This document shows, piece after piece, positions 6,394-14,955 of a DNA stretch of 14,955 bases. The translations under genes and the position numbers were made by a program. Under the pieces are notes generated by a model. That model ran no database searches. It had not been told where the DNA came from and saw nothing but the letters and a program-made list of their open reading frames with translations. Location of the stretch: assembly GCA_030824805.1 (NCBI GenBank), contig JAPJRC010000053.1:1-14955 (forward strand), written 5' to 3'. Each line of letters opens with the position of its first letter. Positions within the stretch are counted from its first letter, which is position 1. Source of the stretch: Micavibrio sp. (GTDB taxonomy: Bacteria; Pseudomonadota; Alphaproteobacteria; Micavibrionales; Micavibrionaceae).

Positions 6394-6825
6394 TTAACTC
6401 CTTTTCCAGATCGCTATAAGGCTGATAGATATTGATACGAATGCGATAAAAGATAATAGAGGCAACGGGAGCGTTCCCCAGAGAAGCATATCCGCGCCTG
6501 AGCATGAGGGGCCTTTTTCGAGGCAGGGTTTTATTTCTTCAGGCAAAATCTTGAAAAATATAAGAGAATGGAACGCCGCTATTCCTGCACCGCCTACAGA
6601 TAAGGGGAGTGCATAACGCCACGCGGAAAAATCCACTCGATATAAGGCAATCCCTAAAATGATAGGGAGAGGAAACATAAAGATACGTTGGTACCAGCAC
6701 AGATTACAGGGGATTTTCCCCATGATCTCGCCAATAAAAAGCGCGCTCAATGTCGCAATGACCGAAATCACCCATGCGATAAACATTAAATTCCAGTTGC
6801 GCTCTTCTATTGTGCTTTTCTTCAT
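6394..6825 (-). CDS. DsbB-family disulfide bond formation protein, copy 2
   Basis: A four-helix inner-membrane protein that passes electrons from DsbA to quinone. The cysteine pairs are in PCNLCWYQR (Cys40, Cys43) and CLEKGPSC (Cys101, Cys108). The start is placed at ATG 6825 (MKKSTIEERN): this is one base past the ATPase stop TAG (6827-6829) and gives 143 residues. A start further upstream would run into the ATPase coding region and add a cysteine-containing tail that does not fit the family. The one-base spacing suggests translational coupling with the ATPase. Its N-terminus is the best guide to what is missing from copy 1. Confidence 0.94.
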   Translation of the reverse strand: MKKSTIEERNWNLMFIAWVISVIATLSALFIGEIMGKIPCNLCWYQRIFMFPLPIILGIALYRVDFSAWRYALPLSVGGAGIAAFHSLIFFKILPEEIKPCLEKGPSCSGADMLLWGTLPLPLLSFIAFVSISISLIAIWKRS

Positions 6826-6826
6826 A

Positions 6827-8764
<1,938 letters not shown>

Positions 8765-8802
8765 ATGGTTTTCCTATCCAGATAGAGCGGTTTTACCGCT
8801 TC

Positions 8803-9330
8803 CTAGTCTTGTTTCTGCTTTTGTCTGTATGCACTGGGGAGCTTTTCCCCATCCATGCGGTATTCCTCTATGGAAATCATGCCATCCCCATTGCGGTCGA
8901 AATTAGCCTGATGATTGTTCATGTAAGTTTGATATTCTTCGGCAGACACTTTTCCATCTTTGTTGGTATCGGCATTTTTATAGCGATTTTTGATACGGTT
9001 CGCCTGGCTGTCTGCCAAAGGTTTATTGTATGACTCTGTCATTTTGGTTTTGAATACTCCCAATGATACCTCACGCTCTTCCTCGGTTATAATCCCGTCG
9101 CCATTCGTATCAACGGCCTTGAATTTTCTTGCAGAGCTGGCCTTAAGTTCTTCGACTTGAAGGATTCCATCCTTGTTCTTGTCAAATGTTCTCATTTCCT
9201 CAACACGCCTATCGTATTTTTGCTGAATATATTCAGGGGTTTTCTTTTCCTTCTCTTTTTCTCCCGCCGTGGCCGCCATCGGCACAGATACAAGTAGGAA
9301 AGAGGCAAGCGCAAGACACGTTCTTTTCAT
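8803..9330 (-). CDS. Secreted four-EF-hand protein
   Basis: The start is set at ATG 9330 (MKRTCLALASFLL) because AAAGGATTTGCC precedes it; a TTG five codons upstream would overlap the czcA stop. Residues 1-22 are a Sec signal peptide (MAATAG cleavage region). The mature ~150 residues carry a Lys/Glu-rich start and four canonical EF-hand loops: DKNKDGILQVEE (50-61), DTNGDGIITEEE (74-85), DTNKDGKVSAEE (121-132) and DRNGDGMISIEE (145-156). Each has the Asp-x-Asp/Asn-x-Asp-Gly start and final Glu needed for Ca(II). It should bind calcium, and possibly other divalent ions, in the periplasm. Its place between czcA (11 bp) and the ATPase (38 bp) points to a role in the metal system, perhaps buffering or sensing; that role is inference. 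Confidence 0.92.
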   Translation of the reverse strand: MKRTCLALASFLLVSVPMAATAGEKEKEKKTPEYIQQKYDRRVEEMRTFDKNKDGILQVEELKASSARKFKAVDTNGDGIITEEEREVSLGVFKTKMTESYNKPLADSQANRIKNRYKNADTNKDGKVSAEEYQTYMNNHQANFDRNGDGMISIEEYRMDGEKLPSAYRQKQKQD

Positions 9331-9341
9331 GGCAAATCCTT

Positions 9342-12300
9342 TCAATGGGGTTCAGAAACGAACAATTCAGTGTTAACTGGCTCTGGTTGCTTTTTCTTCT
9401 TTGCAAAGAGCTTGTATAGAGCCGGCAATACAACCAAAGTCAGGGCCGTTGCAGTAATCAGGCCGCCGATCACAACCGTCGCAATGGGTTTCTGGACTTC
9501 TGCTCCCGTGCCTGTCGCCAGAGCCATTGGCACGAAACCAAGCGAGGCCACCAGAGCCGTCATCAGAACAGGACGTAAACGGGTCAATGCTCCTTCTTTG
9601 ATGGCATCTATCATATCCAGGCCTTTCTCACGGAGCTGATTGATATAAGTAATCATCACAAGCCCGTTGAGAACCGCGATACCGGACAGGGCGATAAAGC
9701 CCACCGCCGCTGAAATCGAGAACGGCATATCCCGCAAGAGCAATGTGACAATACCGCCAGAAATGGCAAGCGGGACGCCGCTGAACACCATCAGCGCCTG
9801 TTTCGTTGATCCCAAAGCCGTAAACAGCATCATGAAGATCAGGAAGAAACAGGCTGGCACAACGATCATCAGGCGTTTGCTGGCAGCTTGCAGGTTTTCA
9901 AACTGCCCGCCCCATTCCAGCCAGTAGCCCGCGGGCATTTTGACCTGCGCGGCAATCGCCTCTTGCGCCTCAGCCACAAACGAGCCGATATCACGGTTTC
10001 GTACGTTTGCCTGTACAACCACGCGCCGCTTGCCGTTTTCGCGGCTGATCTGGTTCGGCCCTTCCGATACCTTGAAGGAAGCCACCTGCTTGAGCGGAAT
10101 ATAGGATCGCGCCGCGCCGTCTTCATGCATCACAGGGACGGGAAGATTTTCAAGCGCGATCAAATCCTGCCGGATATTTTCAGGCAGACGCACAACGATC
10201 GGAAAACGTCGGTCGCCTTCGAACACAAGACCCGCTTCACGCCCACCAACGGCGGCAGAAATCAGATCAAGAATTTCACTGATATTCAGCCCGTATCGCG
10301 CGATGGCCATTTTATCGAGTTTGATATCAAGCATTGGCAGACCCGTCGTTTGCTCGACCTTGACGTCCGCCGATCCGTTGATCTGCCGAAGAACGCTGGC
10401 AATATCATTGGCCGTCTTGTTCATGTCATCGAACTCGTCACCAAAAACCTTGACCGCAACATCGCTCCGTACGCCGGAGATCAGCTCGTTAAAGCGCATC
10501 TGGATCGGCTGCGTAAATTCATACGCATTGCCGGGAATTTTCGACACGGCTTCATTGAGTTTCTCGACAAAATCAGCCTTCGGCATCTTCGGATCCGGCC
10601 ACTCTTCCTTGGGCTTTAGAATGATAAACGTATCCGACACGTTCGGGGGCATGGGATCTGCGGCCATTTCCGCCGTTCCCGTCTTGGCATAGACAAACGC
10701 CACTTCGGGAAGTTGGCTAACAGTCTTTTCCACGAGAAGCTGCATTTCCGTCGATTGCGTGATGGACGTCGAAGGAATCCGCATGGCGTGCATGGCGATA
10801 TCCTTCTCGTCCAGTGTCGGGGTAAATTCCTGTCCCAGACGCGTGCCAAGCACCATCGAAATGGCAAATATAACCACGGCCACCAGGACGACCTTTTTAG
10901 GGTGATCCAGAACCCAACTCAAAACCGGGGCGTAGCGGCGCTTCGACCAAGCCATGAAACGATTGTCTTTCTCCTCGACTCTCCCCTTGATCAAAAGAGC
11001 GATCATGGCAGGAACAAATGTGATCGAAAGAATAAAGGCCGCGACCAGAGCTATAATGACGGTAAGCGCCATCGGTTCGAACATCTTGCCTTCCACGCCT
11101 GTAAAGGTCAGAAGCGGAATATAAACCGTGATGATGATAGCCTGTCCAAACACGGCGGGCTGGATCATCTGGCGGCTGGCCTCCATGACTTCCTGCATAC
11201 GTTCCTGCAAGGTCAAGAGACGCCCCTCATGATGTTGCCGCTCGGCCAGACGCCGCAAACAGTTTTCCGTCACGATGACGGCACCATCTACGATCAAGCC
11301 GAAATCGAGCGCGCCAAGGCTCATCAGGTTCGCGCTGATCCCGGCTTTGAGCATCCCGCTTGCCGTAATCAGCATGGCGATAGGAATAACAAGAGCGGCA
11401 ATCACCGCTGCGCGAATATTACCGAGCAATAGGAAGAGAACGACGATAACGAGAATTGCGCCTTCGCCGAGGTTTTTCTGGACGGTTTTAATGGTTGCAT
11501 CCACGAGCTTTGTGCGGTTTAGAACTGTCTTGGCCTTTATACCTTCCGGCAAAGAGGCTTGAACCTGCATCAACCTGTCATCAACGGCCTTGGCGACGAT
11601 CCGGCTGTTCGCGCCTTTGAGCATCATCGCCGTTCCGACGACGACTTCCATGCCGTTCTCACTCGCGCTTCCGGTACGAAGCTCTTTGCCGTATTCCACG
11701 ATTGCAACGTCATCAATATGAATGGGCGTGCTGTTCCGGCTGGCGACCACGACATTGGCAATATCTTCCATGGCATTGATACGCCCATCAGCACGCACGA
11801 CATAGGCTTCACCGTTCTGCTCCAGAAAACCCGCACCCGTACTTGTGTTGTTGCGTTCCAATGCTTCGATAACATCCGTGAATGTCAGGCCAAGAGAGGC
11901 CAGTTTTTGCGGATCGGGCTGCACATGGTATTGCTGGGCGTAACCACCGATGGCATCAATCTCGGCAACGCCGGGAACGGTTTTAAGCTGCGGGCGGATG
12001 ATCCAGTCCTGAATGGTGCGCAGATACATCGCCTTTTCAAAATCCGTTGTTAGGACTCGGCCCTCCGGTGTTGTAAAATCGACTTCTGGATTTTCATACT
12101 CGACCGTCCACATATAGATTTCGCCAAGCCCCGTCGAAATCGCTCCGATCCGTGGCTCTGCCCCTTCGGGTAGGCTTTCTTTCGCCTGCGCCAACCGTTC
12201 GTTCACCTGGGCACGGGCAAAATAGACATCGACATTCTCATCGAAAATGATCGTGACTTGCGCGAACCCGTTGCGGGACAAGGATCGCGTATAGGACAGC

Positions 12301-12533
12301 CCTGGAATCCCTGCCATCGCCGTTTCAATCGGATAGGTAACCTGTTTTTCGACCTCGAAAGGCGAAAGCGCGGGAACTGCTATATTGATCGCGACCTGAT
12401 TGTTGGTGATATCAGGCACTGCGTCGATCGGCAGTTTGCTTAAGGAAAACAACCCGTAGACCGATGCCACGAGTGTCAGCATGACAATCAGGACACGGTG
12501 CGAGAGCGAGAAATGCAGGATTTTTTCTATCAT
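9342..12533 (-). CDS. czcA: CzcA-type heavy-metal RND efflux transporter
   Basis: Proton-driven inner-membrane component of a tripartite pump that exports divalent metals from the periplasm or inner membrane through CzcB and CzcC. The 1063 residues match the family. TM1 lies at about 13-33 (HRVLIVMLTLVASVYGLF). The first periplasmic domain precedes TM2-6, and the second lies after TM7 at about 545-565. The proton-relay segment reads DFGLIVDGAVIVTEN, with Asp410, Asp416 and Glu423. DFG...DGA...EN is the signature of the HME-RND1 (Zn/Co/Cd, CzcA) subgroup rather than Cu/Ag CusA. The C-terminus is a short Lys-rich tail (FAKKKKQPEP). Start ATG at 12533, 12 bp after the czcB stop. No frameshift seen. 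The exact metal is inferred from the motif only. Confidence 0.96.
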   Translation of the reverse strand: MIEKILHFSLSHRVLIVMLTLVASVYGLFSLSKLPIDAVPDITNNQVAINIAVPALSPFEVEKQVTYPIETAMAGIPGLSYTRSLSRNGFAQVTIIFDENVDVYFARAQVNERLAQAKESLPEGAEPRIGAISTGLGEIYMWTVEYENPEVDFTTPEGRVLTTDFEKAMYLRTIQDWIIRPQLKTVPGVAEIDAIGGYAQQYHVQPDPQKLASLGLTFTDVIEALERNNTSTGAGFLEQNGEAYVVRADGRINAMEDIANVVVASRNSTPIHIDDVAIVEYGKELRTGSASENGMEVVVGTAMMLKGANSRIVAKAVDDRLMQVQASLPEGIKAKTVLNRTKLVDATIKTVQKNLGEGAILVIVVLFLLLGNIRAAVIAALVIPIAMLITASGMLKAGISANLMSLGALDFGLIVDGAVIVTENCLRRLAERQHHEGRLLTLQERMQEVMEASRQMIQPAVFGQAIIITVYIPLLTFTGVEGKMFEPMALTVIIALVAAFILSITFVPAMIALLIKGRVEEKDNRFMAWSKRRYAPVLSWVLDHPKKVVLVAVVIFAISMVLGTRLGQEFTPTLDEKDIAMHAMRIPSTSITQSTEMQLLVEKTVSQLPEVAFVYAKTGTAEMAADPMPPNVSDTFIILKPKEEWPDPKMPKADFVEKLNEAVSKIPGNAYEFTQPIQMRFNELISGVRSDVAVKVFGDEFDDMNKTANDIASVLRQINGSADVKVEQTTGLPMLDIKLDKMAIARYGLNISEILDLISAAVGGREAGLVFEGDRRFPIVVRLPENIRQDLIALENLPVPVMHEDGAARSYIPLKQVASFKVSEGPNQISRENGKRRVVVQANVRNRDIGSFVAEAQEAIAAQVKMPAGYWLEWGGQFENLQAASKRLMIVVPACFFLIFMMLFTALGSTKQALMVFSGVPLAISGGIVTLLLRDMPFSISAAVGFIALSGIAVLNGLVMITYINQLREKGLDMIDAIKEGALTRLRPVLMTALVASLGFVPMALATGTGAEVQKPIATVVIGGLITATALTLVVLPALYKLFAKKKKQPEPVNTELFVSEPH

Positions 12534-12545
12534 GATCTTTACTTC

Positions 12546-13862
12546 TTAGTGTGCGTGTTCAGCTTCGGATTTACCGGCTTCGGCTTTCAGGACAAAAGTA
12601 TTGCCAACCGCGACCTGTTCTCCAGGCTTAAGGCCAGACGAGATTTCAATGCTCTTGTCGTCCTTCTTGCCGGGAATAATCTCGCGCTTTTCAAATCCTT
12701 CCGCCGTTCTGACGAAAACTACGGGTTTTCCTTCGATTGTCTGGACAGCCTCCAGAGGAATGGTCATGCCCGATTGTTGCGTGCTGGTAACAATGGAGAC
12801 ATTCGAGTAGTCCCCCGAACGCCATTGCCCGTCAGGGTTTTCCAGCTCGATGATGGCTTTTGCAGAGCGCGTGTCGGGATTGATGACGGGGCTAACGAAG
12901 ATCAACTTTCCTTCGCCTTGTTTTCCGGCGCTCTCGATAAACGCGGCTTGCCCTTCCTTCACGCGTGGCAGATCATTCGGTGCGATGGATGTTTCCACCC
13001 ACAAAACACTCAAATCCGCCACCGTAAACGCCCTGCTCGACGTATCGGCAAAGGCGCCAAGGGTTAAGTCCCTCTCGACCACAAGCCCGTCTAGCGGTGA
13101 TTTCAGCTCGTGATAACGAGAAGGCGTTCCGTTGTTTGCCTCGCCGCCGAGTGTCTGCATCTTCTGTTTGGCAAGATCCAGCCTGATCTGCGCTTCCTGT
13201 GATGCATTTTTGGCGCTTAAGTAATCCTGCTCTGCCGTGACTTTCTTCTCCCACAAGGATTTTTCGCGGTTGAAAGTTGTCCGCGCCAGTTCTGCGGCCC
13301 GAATGGATGCCTGATATTCGGCGGACGCTTCCGCCATTTCGCGGCTTTCGATCAGGGCTAAAACTTCACCCTTTTCAACCTTGTCGCCAAGGTTCTTTCG
13401 CGCCTCGATAACGATGCCGGACACTTTTGGAACGATCTGCGCCATTCGGTCGGCATCGGCCATGATCCGACCAGGAACATTCACCTGATGGGACAAGCTC
13501 CCCTGGCGCACTGATACGACCCCTATTCCGGAGGCCTCCAATTGCTCAGGCAATAGTTTGATGACGCCTTCTTCATGCTCTTCCCCGCCTTCGCCATGAC
13601 CGTGACCGTCATCGCCCCCCTTGGGAGAGCCATGATCATGGGGATCGTTGGCGGCGGGTTTTTCATCATGGTCATGACCATGCTCATCCTTTTTGCCGAA
13701 AGCATGATCTTCCTCGCCTTCTTCATGCGCGTGGCCGTGGCCGTGGCCGTCCTTGTCCGGCGCAGCAAAAGACGGGGAGATCGCGTGATAAGCCGGAACA
13801 CCCGCCAATACCGTGATCACCGCCGCCGTCAGCATCCACTTCTTTTTGTTACTTCTTGCCAT
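12546..13862 (-). CDS. czcB: CzcB-type membrane fusion protein with His-rich N-terminus
   Basis: Periplasmic adaptor linking CzcA to the outer-membrane channel. Residues 1-33 contain a basic start and hydrophobic signal or anchor. Residues 40-96 form a low-complexity metal-binding arm with 13 His, mostly as HGHGHAH, HGHDH, HDH and HGH in an Asp/Glu/Gly-rich background. The HlyD/RND-MFP body follows: lipoyl half-motifs at about 142-170 (VSGIVIEARKNLGDKVEKGE) and 252-272 (KSPLDGLVVERDLTLG) flank a coiled-coil hairpin, and a beta-barrel and membrane-proximal domain come after. A short EAEHAH tail ends the protein. Start ATG at 13862, preceded by GAGGTAGAG; it lies inside the end of the His-rich gene upstream (14-bp overlap). 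The His arm probably captures periplasmic Zn/Cd/Co. Confidence 0.95.
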   Translation of the reverse strand: MARSNKKKWMLTAAVITVLAGVPAYHAISPSFAAPDKDGHGHGHAHEEGEEDHAFGKKDEHGHDHDEKPAANDPHDHGSPKGGDDGHGHGEGGEEHEEGVIKLLPEQLEASGIGVVSVRQGSLSHQVNVPGRIMADADRMAQIVPKVSGIVIEARKNLGDKVEKGEVLALIESREMAEASAEYQASIRAAELARTTFNREKSLWEKKVTAEQDYLSAKNASQEAQIRLDLAKQKMQTLGGEANNGTPSRYHELKSPLDGLVVERDLTLGAFADTSSRAFTVADLSVLWVETSIAPNDLPRVKEGQAAFIESAGKQGEGKLIFVSPVINPDTRSAKAIIELENPDGQWRSGDYSNVSIVTSTQQSGMTIPLEAVQTIEGKPVVFVRTAEGFEKREIIPGKKDDKSIEISSGLKPGEQVAVGNTFVLKAEAGKSEAEHAH

Positions 13863-14103
13863 TCTCTACCTCGGAATCCTTGTGTTCGTCGTCTTGGTGG
13901 TCATGATCGTCGCCTTCGGCGTGTGCGTGATCTTTATCATCGGCATGGTCATGCTTGGCTTCGTCATGATCGCTGTGATCTTCTTCGCCCTCTTTATGCT
14001 CATGCTGGTGATCTTCTGCGGCATAGGCCTGCGAAACATAGGTGCTTGCTCCAAATGTCATGCCGATAGCAGCAGCAGCTAGGATCAGTGTCTTCGTTTT
14101 CAT
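13849..14103 (-). CDS. Small secreted His/Asp/Glu-rich metal-binding protein (84 aa)
   Basis: The product is a signal peptide (residues 1-28, cleavage near QAYA-AED) followed by a short, highly polar tail. The ~55-residue mature chain has 12 His, spaced as HQHEH, HSDH, HDH, HAH and HDH, among Asp and Glu. It has no Cys, no aromatic core and no fold I recognise, so it is probably disordered until metal binds. A strong AAGGAGAAAACACC precedes ATG 14103. The start overlaps the czcC stop by 3 bp (ATGA) and the 3' end overlaps czcB by 14 bp, which places it firmly in the pump operon. Likely job: periplasmic sponge or chaperone for Zn/Cd/Co feeding the pump; this is inferred from composition and position. 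Confidence 0.88.
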   Translation of the reverse strand: MKTKTLILAAAAIGMTFGASTYVSQAYAAEDHQHEHKEGEEDHSDHDEAKHDHADDKDHAHAEGDDHDHQDDEHKDSEVENGKK

Positions 14104-14955
14104 GGTGTTTTCTCCTTTTGGGTTTGGGTCGAATGGATAGCCGTCATGCGGTCGATCACCGCCATCGCGCGGTAATAATCGAGCATGGTCTGGATCGCTT
14201 GCTTGCGGGCATCGAACAAGGTTCTTTGCGCGTCGAGAACTTCCAGATAGCCGAATTTTCCGGCATTGTAGCCGATACGCGCCGCATCGAACGCTTCCTG
14301 AGCGCCAGGCAGAACGACCTCGTTCAAGGTCTTGTTTTCCCGATAAGCATTGGCAAAAAGCTCGTAGTTTTCCGCCAATGCCGTTTCGGACGAAAGAAGA
14401 GCCTGCGCCTTGTCCAGCATGGCTGCGTTATATTCATGTCCTGCGCGGCGCACACCTGCGCGGTTCATGTCGAACACAGGAAACGGGATAGACACCCCTG
14501 CCAAAAACGCTTTCTCGCCGTCTTCGCGGTAGTCCCGCACGCCCACATTGAATGTAGGATCGGGAACCATGCCTGCTCTTTCATACGAGAGATTCGATTG
14601 CGCGGTTTCTATGCTTGCGTCATAAGCGAGATTGTCAGGGGTGGATGCAATCATATCCGCGTATGCCGAAAGGCCTAATGGTGATTTCATTTCGGGAAGC
14701 GTCCCCGGCAAGGCCACCAAACCTTCCGATGGAACACCCATCAGATTGGCAAGAACCCTTTTCGCGGTTTGAACGCTTCGCTCGGCCCGTTCCAGAGCGA
14801 TATTGCTGGATGATAATTCAATCGCGGCCTTGTTCTTTTGGATTGGTGGTTCTTTTCCGGCATCGACCTTGGCTACCACGCTCTCATACACATGGGTCGC
14901 CATGGATTTTTCTTCACGCACAACATCAAGTTCTTCTTCGGCAGCCACCAAGGTT
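14100..14955 (-). CDS. czcC: CzcC-type outer-membrane efflux protein, C-terminal part (cut by window edge)
   Basis: TolC-family outer-membrane channel of the Czc pump. The reading frame is open across the right edge, so about 284 residues of an expected ~400-450 are present. The visible part is mostly long amphipathic coiled-coil helices (AAEEELDVVREEK; AAIELSSSNIALERAERSV) and two short beta regions. One of them reads DPTFNVGVRDYREDGEKAFLAGVSIPFPVFD, shown here in part: GVSIPFPVFD and NVGVRDY are typical of outer-membrane efflux proteins. A second helical repeat follows with RIGYNAGKFGYLEVLDAQRTL, close to the conserved GxxxxLEVLDAQ motif of the family. The stop TGA at 14100-14102 overlaps the His-rich gene start. 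It is the first visible gene of the operon; any regulator would lie beyond the right edge. Confidence 0.93.
   Translation of the reverse strand, partial: TLVAAEEELDVVREEKSMATHVYESVVAKVDAGKEPPIQKNKAAIELSSSNIALERAERSVQTAKRVLANLMGVPSEGLVALPGTLPEMKSPLGLSAYADMIASTPDNLAYDASIETAQSNLSYERAGMVPDPTFNVGVRDYREDGEKAFLAGVSIPFPVFDMNRAGVRRAGHEYNAAMLDKAQALLSSETALAENYELFANAYRENKTLNEVVLPGAQEAFDAARIGYNAGKFGYLEVLDAQRTLFDARKQAIQTMLDYYRAMAVIDRMTAIHSTQTQKEKTP

Noticed and set aside
9888..11432. Several 130-240-codon plus-strand frames opposite czcA
   Set aside because: Antisense shadows; translations are His/Arg-rich without domain patterns, while czcA is intact.
13560..13760. Possible CRISPR-like or tandem DNA repeats in the region with repeated CATG/GATCATG
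   Set aside because: The repetition is irregular and follows codon triplets for His, Asp and Gly in czcB; it is protein low complexity, not a DNA array.
13575..14082. Hydrophobic plus-strand frames opposite czcB and the His-rich gene
   Set aside because: Strings of Val/Met/Ile arise from the reverse complement of His/Asp codon repeats (CAT/GAT), mimicking membrane segments.

Overview
The window joins two metal-resistance blocks of different origin. The left block (1-2457) is one end of a Tn21/Tn501-family mercury transposon. It holds merA (cut by the window edge), merC, merP and merT reading leftwards from a classic mer operator/promoter, with divergent merR on the right. It ends exactly in a 38-bp Tn21-type terminal inverted repeat at 2420-2457. 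The rest of the element, presumably the end of merA, merD and the transposition genes, lies to the left of the window. This block is GC-rich and resembles the mer modules of Gammaproteobacteria and Betaproteobacteria.

From 2458 rightwards the DNA is a different, less GC-rich background into which the mer transposon inserted. First comes a 341-bp AT-rich spacer with several short dyads. Then come genes all on the minus strand: an unrecognised 401-residue protein with a probable PD-(D/E)XK-like nuclease C-terminus (2799-4004), a small helical phasin-like protein (4129-4380), and two tandem DsbB-DsbA pairs (4440-5512 and 5710-6825). Further along in transcription-reverse order are a Zn/Cd/Pb-type P1B ATPase (6827-8764), a secreted four-EF-hand protein (8803-9330), and a CzcCBA-type RND efflux system with a small His-rich secreted protein between czcC and czcB (9342-14955; czcC is cut by the right edge).

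Read in the direction of transcription (right to left) the order is czcC, His-rich protein, czcB, czcA, EF-hand protein, zntA/cadA-like ATPase, dsbB, dsbA, dsbB, dsbA, phasin-like gene, nuclease-like gene. From czcC to the second dsbA in transcription order, ending at 5710, junctions are overlaps or gaps of at most about 40 bp, so this is very probably one operon. The ATPase would move Zn/Cd/Pb from cytoplasm to periplasm. The His-rich protein and the His-rich N-terminus of CzcB would hold periplasmic metal, and CzcCBA would expel it across the outer membrane. The Dsb pairs add a thiol-oxidation arm in the same envelope compartment.

The organism is a Gram-negative proteobacterium (RND tripartite pump, periplasmic proteins). 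The ATPase looks to me most like alphaproteobacterial ZntA-type pumps, so an alphaproteobacterial host with an acquired Tn21-like mer transposon is my best but weak guess. No rRNA, tRNA or CRISPR array was seen.
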